Assembly (NCBI GenBank): GCA_030041215.1
Contig: JASHOH010000040.1
Span: 1-46,291 of the forward strand
Direction of reading: 5' to 3'
Length of the DNA stretch: 46,291 nt
Source of the DNA: Candidatus Sulfotelmatobacter sp.
GTDB taxonomy: Bacteria > Acidobacteriota > Terriglobia > Terriglobales > Acidobacteriaceae
Part shown: positions 8,777-17,329 of the stretch, in pieces
Layout of the letters: each line of letters begins with the position of its first letter
Numbering within the stretch: the first letter of the stretch is position 1
The notes under the pieces: model-generated
Database searches by the model: none
What the model was told of the DNA's origin: nothing
Seen by the model: the letters and a program-made list of their open reading frames with translations, nothing else
Program-made: the position numbers and the translations under genes

Positions 8777-8849
8777 GTGCTCGTGGCGTAACTGGCAGCG
8801 CGTCAACCTGTCCAGTTGGAAGGTGCGGGTTCAAATCCCGCCGGGTCCA
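8777..8849 (+). tRNA. tRNA-Asp-like gene (anticodon GTC), unusual
   Basis: The cloverleaf can be drawn. The D-stem is GCG/CGC with GG in the loop, the anticodon stem TCAAC/GTTGG has loop CTGTCCA (anticodon GTC), there is a 5-base variable loop, and the T-arm GCGGG-TTCAAAT-CCCGC is perfect. Several points are odd. The acceptor stem GTGCTCG/CGGGTCC has one mismatch and two G-T pairs, position 37 is C where a purine is expected, the discriminator is A although bacterial tRNA-Asp normally has G, and CCA is not encoded. It may be a divergent extra copy or a decaying tRNA. Confidence 0.6.
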
Positions 8850-8977
8850 CAGCCTCCCTGGTTTGGTAGGAAAGCTGGTGGAGAGACTAAGGACAGGGAA
8901 TCTCTCCCATAACAAAAGTTACATTGACATCCTGTGGCTACCTTTTCGATAATTTTGCATCAACTGGACAGGTTGAC
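8802..8977. repeat. 17-nt perfect inverted repeat: tRNA anticodon arm and downstream copy
   Basis: GTCAACCTGTCCAGTTG (8802-8818, inside the tRNA-Asp-like gene) is exactly complementary to CAACTGGACAGGTTGAC (8961-8977). In one plus-strand transcript the two could pair. The second copy is followed two bases later by the hairpin at 8979-9004. Confidence 0.85.
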
Positions 8978-9044
8978 GGCCCCGAACTGGCAATGGTTCG
9001 GGGCGTTGCTTTCGGTAGCCAAGCCTGGATTCGTGGTTTTTGCG

Positions 9045-10055
9045 TTATCTTCCCATCGTCAGCACCACTCGAAACCTTGCCTTCCCCTTGATCATCTGCT
9101 GATAGCCTTCGGCGGCTTTCTCTAGCGGACAGCGCTCGATCATCGGACGCACACCGCTCAGCGAACTGAAGCGCAGCGTGTCCTCGGAATCTTTGGCTGT
9201 ACCCGAAGCCCATCCCTCGATGTGTTTGCTGCCGTTAATGAGCTGGATCGGACTGACCGTAAGCGATTCAACCCCTGCTGCAATGACCAGCAGCGTTCCG
9301 TTCGGTGCGAGCCCGTCAATCATCGCCGAAATCGCTTTCGCGTCGGGGGCTGTGGCAAGAATTACATTCGCGCCGCCCAGCTTTTGCAGCGCCTGCGCCG
9401 GATTCTCGACGCCAGTATCGACGTACTCGTGCGCGCCGAGTTTCTTGGCTAGTGGCTGCTTGTCGCTTCCGCGCCCCACCGCAACGATGCGAAATCCCAT
9501 CTGCCTGGCGTATTGAATTCCCAGATGCCCGAGCCCGCCGATTCCCTGCACGGCAACAAGGTCGCCGGCGCGCGCCCGCGAATTTCTCAACGCGTTGAAC
9601 ACCGTAATGCCGGCGCAGAGCAGCGGCGCAGCTTCGTCGGCGGGCAAATCGTCAGGCATCGCGGCCACAGCTTCGGCCCCTACAACCATGTATTCCTGGT
9701 ATCCGCCATCGAAGTGGATACCCGTAATTTTCTGGTTTTGGCAGTGAATGAAGTCACCCCGCCGGCATGGATCGCACTGAAAGCAGTGTCCGCCGTGCCA
9801 GCCCACTCCCACGCGCTGACCTGGCTTCCAAAGCGTAACGTCCGCACCGATGGCGTCGATGCGACCTGCAATCTCATGACCCGGAACCCGCGGATATTGA
9901 ATTCCCGGCCAAAACCCTTCCTTCACGACAACATCACTGTGGCAGATCCCACAAGCCTCAACTTTAATGCGCACCTGCGCGCGCTCCGGCTGGGGAATCG
10001 GACGCTCAACGACCTCGAAGTTTCCACCCGGTTTGCTGACTTGCACTGCTTTCAT
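9045..10055 (-). CDS. Zinc-dependent alcohol dehydrogenase, AdhP-like
   Basis: 336 residues, the medium-chain dehydrogenase size. It oxidises a primary alcohol or reduces an aldehyde with NAD(H). Catalytic zinc ligands are visible at C38 (GICHSD), H60-E61 (GHE) and C147 (LLCAGI). The structural zinc cysteines are C91, C94, C97 and C105 (CFQCDPC..HC). The Rossmann motif is GIGGLGHLG. The order and spacing match propanol-preferring AdhP. The ATG at 10055 has AGAGG 7 bases upstream. It sits between glnS and gltX with gaps of 387 and 164 bases, so it is probably its own unit. Confidence 0.93.
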   Translation of the reverse strand: MKAVQVSKPGGNFEVVERPIPQPERAQVRIKVEACGICHSDVVVKEGFWPGIQYPRVPGHEIAGRIDAIGADVTLWKPGQRVGVGWHGGHCFQCDPCRRGDFIHCQNQKITGIHFDGGYQEYMVVGAEAVAAMPDDLPADEAAPLLCAGITVFNALRNSRARAGDLVAVQGIGGLGHLGIQYARQMGFRIVAVGRGSDKQPLAKKLGAHEYVDTGVENPAQALQKLGGANVILATAPDAKAISAMIDGLAPNGTLLVIAAGVESLTVSPIQLINGSKHIEGWASGTAKDSEDTLRFSSLSGVRPMIERCPLEKAAEGYQQMIKGKARFRVVLTMGR

Positions 10056-10219
10056 TTCGAGCCTCTTTCAGATCTTGGATTCACCAACTTCGTTAGTTCG
10101 CGGAGAAGAAAGACAGGCAGAGTCGGCCTGCCCACAGGGTATGAATAGAAAATTTAGATTAGGTCCAAGCCCGAAGGATGCAACAAGTCCGGAAGCAGAG
10201 ATTGTCCCCTGAACTCGGG

Positions 10220-11710
10220 CTAGGCAAGTTGTGAGATTGCCTTTTCGATTCGTTCCAGTGAAGTTTCTTTGCCCAACACCGCCAGCATTTCAAACAGCGG
10301 CGGAGCATTCTTTCGCCCGCACACTGCCACTCGAATCGGCTGGAACATCTGCCCAGCCTTTAGCCCCAACTCCTGCGCGGCAGCGCGCAGAGCGTGATCC
10401 AGCGCATCGTGCTCGAACTCGACATTCGCCCCCAGCACCTCGCGCGCTTTGATCAGAACTTTCAAAGCCATCCCAGCATCGCCCTTCTGCGGAATCAATT
10501 CCGCCGGATCATAGGGCGGCAACTCTTTCACAAAAAAGAAGTCCGCTGCAGTCAGCACATCCCGTAGCAGCTTGATGCGCTCCCGAATCAGCGGTGTAAT
10601 CTGCAGCATCTTCTCCACCGAAACGTCATACCCAGCGGCTCGCACAATCGGCAGCAACCGCGTACTCAAATCCTCCACTCTCAGCCCGCGAATCTGCTCC
10701 GCATTCAGCCACACCGCCTTGGGATCAAACATTTCCTCCGCAGTTGCCGCCGGCTCTTTAAAATTCACCACGGCATTCGACCGATTGATTCCCTCCAACG
10801 AAAACGCATCCTGCAACTCGCGCAGCGACATGTTCTCGCGATCATTCTTCGGCGACCACCCCAGCAAACACAAGAAATTGATGAAAGCTCCGGGTAAGAA
10901 CCCCGCATCGCGATAAGTCGTCACGCTCACCACTGGCCCATGCCGCCGTTTCGATAACTTCGTCCCATCCGGCGCCACCAGCAGCGGCAGGTGCGCAAAC
11001 TGCGGCGGCGCATAGCCGGCAGCTTCAAGAATCAGCACATGCTTGAAGGTATTTGTCAGATGGTCCTGCCCACGAATGATGTGGGAGATTCTCAGGTCAA
11101 CATCGTCGGCACAAGACGCGAGATGATAAGTCGGCATGCCATCCGAGCGAAGCAGCGCGAAATCCTCGATATCATCAGCCTCCTTCGCCTGCTCGCCATA
11201 CACCGCATCACTAAACCGCACCACCTGCCCGGTCCCCCTCGGCACACGAAACCGCAACGCAAATGGCTCGCCTGCCCGCGCCCGCCGGTCGCTCTCCTCA
11301 CGCGAAAGTTCGCGTGCTCCGGGACTGCACAGCCACGTCCCTTGCCCGCCAGATTTTTCCGCATCCCCGGCGTGCGCGGGCGTAAAGTCTCGATAAGCCA
11401 GGCCTTTCTCAAGAATTGTCCACGCCATCTTGCGATGCAGTTCGATTCTCTCCGACTGTTTGTACTCCTCATCCCAACCGAGATTCAGCCACCTCAGTCC
11501 CTCAAAAATCGATTCCACCGACTCCTCCGTGTTGCGCTCGACGTCGGTGTCATCGAGGCGCAAAATCATCGTTCCGCCGTTATGCCGCGCGTAAAGCCAG
11601 TTGAAGATAAACGTGCGTGCGCTCCCGACATGCAAAAAACCCGTCGGTGAGGGCGCAAAACGCACCCGCGGGGCAAGCGTGGCAGACATACCAGAAGAAA
11701 TCTTGGTCAT
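10220..11710 (-). CDS. gltX: Glutamyl-tRNA synthetase
   Basis: 496 residues, the usual bacterial GluRS length. It charges tRNA-Glu. The N-terminus shows [19 protein letters not shown] (HIGH equivalent HVGS at 27-30), the KMSKS equivalent is KLSKRRHGP near residue 253, and [14 protein letters not shown] is the conserved region after it. The C-terminal anticodon-binding helical domain ends [19 protein letters not shown]. As glnS is also present, this enzyme need not mischarge tRNA-Gln. The ATG at 11710 gives eight residues more than the ATG at 11689; the better start is not clear. The upstream region is shared with a divergent cyclic-di-GMP gene and holds a palindromic operator candidate. Confidence 0.98.
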   Translation of the reverse strand: MTKISSGMSATLAPRVRFAPSPTGFLHVGSARTFIFNWLYARHNGGTMILRLDDTDVERNTEESVESIFEGLRWLNLGWDEEYKQSERIELHRKMAWTILEKGLAYRDFTPAHAGDAEKSGGQGTWLCSPGARELSREESDRRARAGEPFALRFRVPRGTGQVVRFSDAVYGEQAKEADDIEDFALLRSDGMPTYHLASCADDVDLRISHIIRGQDHLTNTFKHVLILEAAGYAPPQFAHLPLLVAPDGTKLSKRRHGPVVSVTTYRDAGFLPGAFINFLCLLGWSPKNDRENMSLRELQDAFSLEGINRSNAVVNFKEPAATAEEMFDPKAVWLNAEQIRGLRVEDLSTRLLPIVRAAGYDVSVEKMLQITPLIRERIKLLRDVLTAADFFFVKELPPYDPAELIPQKGDAGMALKVLIKAREVLGANVEFEHDALDHALRAAAQELGLKAGQMFQPIRVAVCGRKNAPPLFEMLAVLGKETSLERIEKAISQLA

Positions 11711-11802
11711 AAGCGAATCTTTGATGGTAGGAGCAAAACAAAATTATCTCAAGCCGGTGCCTGCCAACGATTTAGGACCGCCGTCCCTACTAGCGACCGG
11801 GC

Positions 11803-11838
11803 GTACACGCTCCAATGTGTACAGCAAAGTTACTGTAC
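11803..11838. promoter_or_regulatory. Two overlapping GTAC palindromes (candidate operator)
   Basis: GTACAC-n8-GTGTAC (11803-11822) and GTACAG-n8-CTGTAC (11819-11838) are each perfect 6-bp inverted repeats with the same 8-base spacer. They overlap by the shared GTAC, so GTAC recurs every 16 bases, three times. This is the layout expected for two dimers of one regulator bound side by side. It lies 93 bases before gltX and 123 bases before the GGDEF/HD-GYP gene. Confidence 0.6.
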
Positions 11839-11960
11839 TTAAATCCTGTTGTCTTCCCGCCCCTCGCTGTGAAAGCATTGATTTAGTTGATCTTTCCCGG
11901 ATGTTGCGGGCACAGATCTCCCGGGGAACCTCTCCGCCGAACTCATGAACAGCAGCACTC

Positions 11961-14900
11961 ATGAATAGCATTGCCACCAGCATCGTGATCATTCCCGGCG
12001 TCGTGGCCGTGCTGCTGTTTCTGTTGTTCAGCTATCTCTATGAGCAGAGCCGGCAAACTTACTTTCGCGCCTGGCAGATTGCGTGGGCCTGCTATTCGAT
12101 CCATTACGCTCTCGCGGCGTTCCTCCACTATCATCAGCGGGTTCCCTTCGCGTTTTTTCTCAGTTCGTTGTTCTCGGTAGCGATGGGCGTATGCATCTTT
12201 GTTTCCACGCGCCTCACTCGCCCCTCATTCCAATTCCGCTGGTATGATGGGGCACTCGCTGCCGCCGGAATCGTGGCCTGCGCCTACGACGTTCGCTATC
12301 GCTTTATAAATCCACCGACTACGGCCGCGAACCCGCCGAACGTGGGCACCATCTTTCTCAGTCTGGTTTTGCTTTATTGTTCGGCTGCATTCTACGTTCA
12401 CGCCCACCGCCGCGGATCGGCTGCCTTCAAGTTGCTGGCCCTCTCGCTTGCCTTCTGGGCCGTATTACTCGGATCGACTCAGTCCAACCATCCCTGGCAC
12501 GACGTGGTCGGCGCAATCGGCCAGGTTGCCGGGCCAATTCCGCAGATGCTGCTCGGCATTGCCATGGTGATGGTGCTGTTTGAAAACGAGCGCAACGCGG
12601 TTCAGGAAAACACACTCGCCCTCTCCACTCTAGGAGTCGATCCCCGCCACCTGCTCTCCACCGATGACTTGCTGCCCAGCATGCAGGCAGCTTCAGACCG
12701 TTTGGCGGGCGCAGTTTCCATGCGCCGCTCGGTAATTTACATCTCGGAACGGTGGCGCAGCCTCTTGCCTTCAGTGCAGCGCGGATTCTCTCCCGAGTTC
12801 CTCGACGTGCTCACCCATACTGGTGCGGGGCAATACATCTGCGACCTCACCTATCGCCAGGGCGGACTGTTCACCGCGCAAGATGTCGCCCAGATGAGCG
12901 AACCACTCGCGCTTGGCTCGACGACCGGGTCGTTCGCAGATTTCAAAAAAGCCCTCATGGGAGCCGAAATCCATAACCTCACTGCCGTTAGTCTCCAGAG
13001 CCGCGAGCACATGTTCGGAGTGATCCTTTTCCCCCACGCCGAGCGCCAGGCCTTCGGCGCATCCGGTCCCCGTCTCATGGTTGGATTGGCTCTGCAACTC
13101 GGGCTTACGCTCGAAAACTACCTGATCACTCACGACGCTCACCGCCGCACTCAGGAGTACGAACTGCTCACCGAGATCGGGCAGGCCATCAGCTCGCGCC
13201 TCAACCAGGACGAAGTCCTGCGCACCATCCACACAGAGCTCGGCCAGATTTTCAACACCAGCAACTTCTACATCGCCTTTCAAGAAAGCGACGAAATCCG
13301 CTTTGAGCTGGAAGTCGAAGACGGCCGCATTCTGCCCAAACGTTCGCGCAAGCTGGAGAATGCATTCACAGAGTATGTGATCCGCACCGGCCAGCCGCTG
13401 CTCATTCGCTCCGACCTCGAAAAAGCTCGTGCCCACCTGGGCATTACCCACAAGCCCGAGCACCCCGCCAAATGCCTCTGTGCAGCGCCGATTTTGCTGG
13501 GCAACAAGCCGGCAGGCGTGATGATGGCCATGAGCAAGGAAAGCGAGTTCGTTTTTGAACAGCGCGACCTTGATGTCCTGGTGACCGCGGCCGGTCAGGT
13601 TTCAGTGGCTGTCGAAAACGCGCGGCTGTTTGCCGAAGAACAGCGCCGCTCACGCCAGCTTGCCTTTCTCAACAACATCTCGCGCACTGCCATCTCCAGC
13701 GACGATCCCGTGCACATGATCGGACAGATCGTTGGCGAAATTCAAAAGAACTTCAGCTTCGATCACATTGGTATTGGTCTGCTCGACTACGGAACCAAAG
13801 AAATTGAAATCAAGGCCGAAGCCGGAGCCACCGCTCACGCTATGGGACGCCGGATTCCTCTCGGCATTGGCATTCTCGGCCGTGTGGCTCGTACCGGCGA
13901 ACGCGCTCTGGTTCAGAACGGAGCCCCCGGCCAGATCGGCGCCATTCTACCCGAGTCCCGCTCCGTCCTCTGCGTTCCCATGACCTACAGCGAAACGTTG
14001 CTGGGCGCGCTCAACATCGAAAGCCGCAACGAAAGTGCGTTTTCTCCGCAGGACGTTCTCATTCTCAACACTCTCGCCGACCTGCTGGCCACGGCCCTGC
14101 ACAACGCCTTCGTGTTCCAGAAGCTGCAACAGCAGTCCATCACTGATGGTCTGACCGGCATCAAGACTCGCCGCTTTTTCTGGGAGGCTCTCTCTGCCGA
14201 ATGGAAGCGCGCTTCCCGCTCTGGCCGTCCTTTCTCTGTCGTGCTGATCGATCTGGACAAGTTCAAAGATGTCAACGACACTCTGGGCCACTTCGAAGGC
14301 GACCTTGTTCTTGCGCGCGTAGGCAGATTGCTGGAGCAGAAATCACGCCAGTCCAACGTGGTCGCCCGCTACGGCGGCGACGAATTCATCGTCCTCATGC
14401 CCGAGACCGGTCCGGATCAGGCCCAGGTTCTCGCCGAGCGCCTGCGCCAATGGATCGCCACCGATCCCATGCTCGCCGAGCACAGCATCACCGGCAGCTT
14501 CGGCGTGGCCAGCTTCCCAACGCACGGCTTTTCCATCGAAGACGTTATTCGCGTCGCCGATGCCGGCATGTACGTTTCGAAGCGCTCGGGCGGCAATCGC
14601 GTTTCGGCGGCGGAAGAATTCGTTGAAAGCGAGGAGTTCGCCGCGCAGCGCCAGCAAATATCTTCTTATATCGAGGGTTTCTTGCAGCGCGAATACAACG
14701 GCCCCGAGCATCTCGAAGAACTGACTTCGATGCTGGTCAAGCTTTGCGGCGGCGAAGATGACTGCAATGTCGCACTGCTCAGAGAGTCCATCGAAATTCT
14801 CAGCCGTGCCGCCGAATCCCGCGAACTGCGCACCTCCGGCCACGGCGACCTGGTCGCCCGCTACACCGAAATCATCGCCCGCGCCCTGCATCTTCCTCCC

Positions 14901-15356
14901 AGCGAAACCTCCGATCTGGTTTATGCCGCCCGCGTGCACGATGTCGGCAAGATTTTTGTTCCCGAAAGAATTCTGAACAAACCCGGCCCGCTGAGCGACG
15001 ATGAATTCTTCCTTGTACGCATGCACGCCCACGTCGGCGCCGAGGTCGTCGGCATCCTGCCGCACAGCTCCATGATGAAGCAGGCCATCGAGCATCACCA
15101 CGAGCGCTTCGAAGGCAGCGGCTACCCCAACGGCGCAAAAGGCGAGCAGATCCCCCTCTGGGCGCGCATCATCGCCCTCGCCGACGCCTATGCGAACATG
15201 CTCACCGAGCAATCGATCAGCGCGGCCCGCACACCCGAGCAGGCACTCGACGAACTCGCCAAAATGAGTGGCACGCGATTTGATGGAATGCTGGTGCGCC
15301 TGCTGCTGCGAGAGTTGAAGGCGGAACAGGCGTCATCGCCGAAAGATACTTTCTAA
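11961..15356 (+). CDS. Membrane GAF-GGDEF-HD-GYP cyclic-di-GMP synthase/phosphodiesterase
   Basis: 1131 residues. The N-terminal 200 residues hold about six membrane helices. Three GAF-like sensory regions follow (roughly 200-375, 395-550 and 565-715). Next is a diguanylate cyclase domain (about 718-880) with intact GGDEF at 805-809 (RYGGDEFIVL) and DxDxFKxxND metal/substrate motifs. Last is an HD-GYP phosphodiesterase domain (about 925-1110) with HD at 993-994 (VHDVGKI), HHERFEGSGYP (GYP 1054-1056) and ALADAYANM. The usual inhibitory RxxD site before GGDEF reads RQSN, so product inhibition may be lost. Both activities look possible. The ATG at 11961 is in frame, the ATG at 11945 is not, and the ribosome binding site is weak. 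Confidence 0.93.
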   Translation: MNSIATSIVIIPGVVAVLLFLLFSYLYEQSRQTYFRAWQIAWACYSIHYALAAFLHYHQRVPFAFFLSSLFSVAMGVCIFVSTRLTRPSFQFRWYDGALAAAGIVACAYDVRYRFINPPTTAANPPNVGTIFLSLVLLYCSAAFYVHAHRRGSAAFKLLALSLAFWAVLLGSTQSNHPWHDVVGAIGQVAGPIPQMLLGIAMVMVLFENERNAVQENTLALSTLGVDPRHLLSTDDLLPSMQAASDRLAGAVSMRRSVIYISERWRSLLPSVQRGFSPEFLDVLTHTGAGQYICDLTYRQGGLFTAQDVAQMSEPLALGSTTGSFADFKKALMGAEIHNLTAVSLQSREHMFGVILFPHAERQAFGASGPRLMVGLALQLGLTLENYLITHDAHRRTQEYELLTEIGQAISSRLNQDEVLRTIHTELGQIFNTSNFYIAFQESDEIRFELEVEDGRILPKRSRKLENAFTEYVIRTGQPLLIRSDLEKARAHLGITHKPEHPAKCLCAAPILLGNKPAGVMMAMSKESEFVFEQRDLDVLVTAAGQVSVAVENARLFAEEQRRSRQLAFLNNISRTAISSDDPVHMIGQIVGEIQKNFSFDHIGIGLLDYGTKEIEIKAEAGATAHAMGRRIPLGIGILGRVARTGERALVQNGAPGQIGAILPESRSVLCVPMTYSETLLGALNIESRNESAFSPQDVLILNTLADLLATALHNAFVFQKLQQQSITDGLTGIKTRRFFWEALSAEWKRASRSGRPFSVVLIDLDKFKDVNDTLGHFEGDLVLARVGRLLEQKSRQSNVVARYGGDEFIVLMPETGPDQAQVLAERLRQWIATDPMLAEHSITGSFGVASFPTHGFSIEDVIRVADAGMYVSKRSGGNRVSAAEEFVESEEFAAQRQQISSYIEGFLQREYNGPEHLEELTSMLVKLCGGEDDCNVALLRESIEILSRAAESRELRTSGHGDLVARYTEIIARALHLPPSETSDLVYAARVHDVGKIFVPERILNKPGPLSDDEFFLVRMHAHVGAEVVGILPHSSMMKQAIEHHHERFEGSGYPNGAKGEQIPLWARIIALADAYANMLTEQSISAARTPEQALDELAKMSGTRFDGMLVRLLLRELKAEQASSPKDTF

Positions 15357-15444
15357 TTTCCGATTCGACAGCGAGTGTTTTGAAGGGGCGCGGCTTTTCA
15401 GCCGTGCCGCTAGTGCCCCATTTTTGCGTGATAACCTCTGTCTC

Positions 15445-16218
15445 ATGTCTGTCCCTCTCTCGCTCACTAACAAAGTCGCCCTCATCACCGGCGGCTCTCG
15501 CGGCATTGGAGCCGCCACCGTCCGCATGTTCAGCCAGGCCGGCGCGAAAGTCGCATTCAGTTATCAGAAGGCGCGCGCGCAAGCCAACGCTCTCGTCAAG
15601 GAATGCGGCCCAAACTGCCACGCTATCGCCGCCGAACTCGACAACCCAGATTCAGCTCGCGCTCTCATCGATATTACGGTCAAGCATTTCGGACGCCTCG
15701 ACATCCTTGTCGCCAACCATGGTGTCTGGCCCGCCGAAGACGTCCCAATTGAAAAAATGTCGGACCAGCAATGGCGTTCAACTCTCTCGGTCAATTTGGA
15801 CGCAGTCTTCGGCCTCGTCAAATACTCTGTCGAACACATGAAGTCCCAACCCCGCACCGGCCCGTGCCACATCGTCCTCATCAGCTCCACCAGCGGCCAG
15901 CGCGGCGAAGCCTTTCACGCCGACTACTCTGCCACCAAGGGCGCCATCATCAGCCTGACGAAAAGCCTTGCCGCCGAACTCGCATCGTTAGGAATTCACG
16001 TCAACTGCGTCGCGCCCGGCTGGGTCGACACCGACATGTCGAAACCTGCGCTCAACGATCCAAAGACTGGCGAAATCATTCGCCGCACGATCCCTCTTGG
16101 CCGCGTAGCCAAACCCGAAGAAATCGCCGCCCCCGTGCTTTTCCTGTGCACCGAACATGCTGGCTTTATCACCGGTGAAATCTTCAACGTCAACGGCGGC
16201 GCCGTCCTGGTGGGTTAG
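15445..16218 (+). CDS. Short-chain dehydrogenase/reductase, FabG-like
   Basis: 257 residues, the classical SDR length. It is an NAD(P)-dependent oxidoreductase. The cofactor motif is TGGSRGIG (residues 18-25), NHG replaces the usual NAG or NNAG element, and the catalytic S-Y-K set is seen in ISSTSGQRG and DYSATKGAI. The C-terminal NVNGGAVLVG is typical of FabG-type enzymes. The substrate cannot be told. There is no nearby acyl-carrier or fatty acid gene, so it is not assumed to be the housekeeping FabG. I chose the ATG at 15445. A TTG at 15424 would add seven residues that do not look conserved. Confidence 0.9.
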   Translation: MSVPLSLTNKVALITGGSRGIGAATVRMFSQAGAKVAFSYQKARAQANALVKECGPNCHAIAAELDNPDSARALIDITVKHFGRLDILVANHGVWPAEDVPIEKMSDQQWRSTLSVNLDAVFGLVKYSVEHMKSQPRTGPCHIVLISSTSGQRGEAFHADYSATKGAIISLTKSLAAELASLGIHVNCVAPGWVDTDMSKPALNDPKTGEIIRRTIPLGRVAKPEEIAAPVLFLCTEHAGFITGEIFNVNGGAVLVG

Positions 16219-16266
16219 GGTCATAAGCAGCTACAATCTTCCTTTCACGCATCTGAATTTTGTTGC

Positions 16267-17100
16267 ATGAAATACAGGCTGCTCATCCTCATTATTTGTG
16301 CCTTTCAGTACGTTCCGGCACCATTCGCCCAAACTAATGCGCAACCGTCCCCAGCTACTCAGTCGGCTCCCATCGATCTCGAGAACGCTCGCAAAGCTCG
16401 TGCTCTTCTCGACCAGGCCATCCAGGCGCTTGGCGGCCAGGCATGGCTCAACATTCACGACATCGAGTCCGAAGGCCGCAGCTTCAGCTTTTATCACGGA
16501 CGCCCCACCAGCAATGGTGTGCTCTTCTGGCGCTTCGTCGAATATCCCGACAAAGAGCGCATCGAAGTCACCAAAGAGCGGGACATAGCCGAGCTTTTCA
16601 TCGGCGACAAGGGATACGAAATCACCTACAAAGGCGCCCACGCCCTCGAGAAAAAGGACCTCGATGACTACCTCCGCCGCCGCCGCCTTTCTCTCGAAAC
16701 CATTCTGCGCACCTGGATTAACGATCCCTCAGTCGCGCTGTTTTACGACGGCAATGCCATGGCCGGCAATGCGCCTGCGCAGCAAGTCACGCTCATCGAC
16801 GCCAGAGACGAAGCCGTCCATATACTGTTCGACCCGGATACACACCTGCCCATAAAGAAGACCTACTCATGGCGCGATCCAGTCGATAAAGAGCGCAACA
16901 CGGAGGAAGAGATTTACGACAATTACCGCCCCGTGCAAGGCATCATGACCCCTTGGGGTTTCACCCGCTACTACAACGGAGACATGCAGAGCCAGCGCTT
17001 CCTCTTCGCCATTCACTACAATCAAGGCGTGGACGAAGCTATGTTCGACCCCAACTCCGGCTACGACCCGAACAAGCAGGCGGGCAAACACAAAAAGTAA
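16267..17100 (+). CDS. Secreted protein, LolA/outer-membrane lipoprotein-sorting-like
   Basis: 277 residues. A clear signal peptide (MKYRLLILIICAFQYVPAPF, cleavage near AQT) precedes an exported domain. The layout resembles a family of acidobacterial proteins with a LolA-like beta-sheet fold: a helix (ARALLDQAIQALGG), then repeated antiparallel strands (FWRFVEYPDKERIEVT, AELFIGDKGYEITYKG, QQVTLIDARDEAVHILFDP, TRYYNGDMQSQRFLFAIHYN). The family call rests on this pattern only. It lies 48 bases after the SDR gene on the same strand. The function is unknown. Confidence 0.75.
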   Translation: MKYRLLILIICAFQYVPAPFAQTNAQPSPATQSAPIDLENARKARALLDQAIQALGGQAWLNIHDIESEGRSFSFYHGRPTSNGVLFWRFVEYPDKERIEVTKERDIAELFIGDKGYEITYKGAHALEKKDLDDYLRRRRLSLETILRTWINDPSVALFYDGNAMAGNAPAQQVTLIDARDEAVHILFDPDTHLPIKKTYSWRDPVDKERNTEEEIYDNYRPVQGIMTPWGFTRYYNGDMQSQRFLFAIHYNQGVDEAMFDPNSGYDPNKQAGKHKK

Positions 17101-17329
17101 GAAGCTTGATGACTTACTCGGCGAACCTCTGTGCTCCCTGTGGTTAATTTCACTAGCCAAGCAATCTAATCGAACCTATTGATTCTATGAGATTTGCAGC
17201 CGCTATCCAGCACGCCCTTGCATCTCATAACCTGCGATACCTCCATCAAACTGTGGCTTTTTTGCCACAGCCAACATTTGTCCCGACGCTGTAATCTGTT
17301 TAGCAACAAAGACCTATTCAAAGTTCCAA

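Larger units (their letters stand above)
8658..9044. other. glnS-adh intergenic stretch
   Basis: It holds the tRNA-Asp-like gene (8777-8849), an inverted copy of its anticodon arm (8961-8977) and a 9-bp hairpin GCCCCGAAC/GTTCGGGGC (8979-9004). No protein gene is credible. The apparent ORF across the tRNA is a readthrough artefact. Confidence 0.6.

Noticed and set aside
8664-8915. Minus-strand ORF of 83 residues across the tRNA-Asp-like gene
   Set aside because: Its sequence (WTRRDLNPHLPTGQVDALP) is the translated tRNA complement, a well-known false gene type.
14343-15212. 289-residue minus-strand ORF inside the GGDEF/HD-GYP gene
   Set aside because: A shadow. The plus strand carries intact GGDEF, HD and GYP motifs across the same bases.
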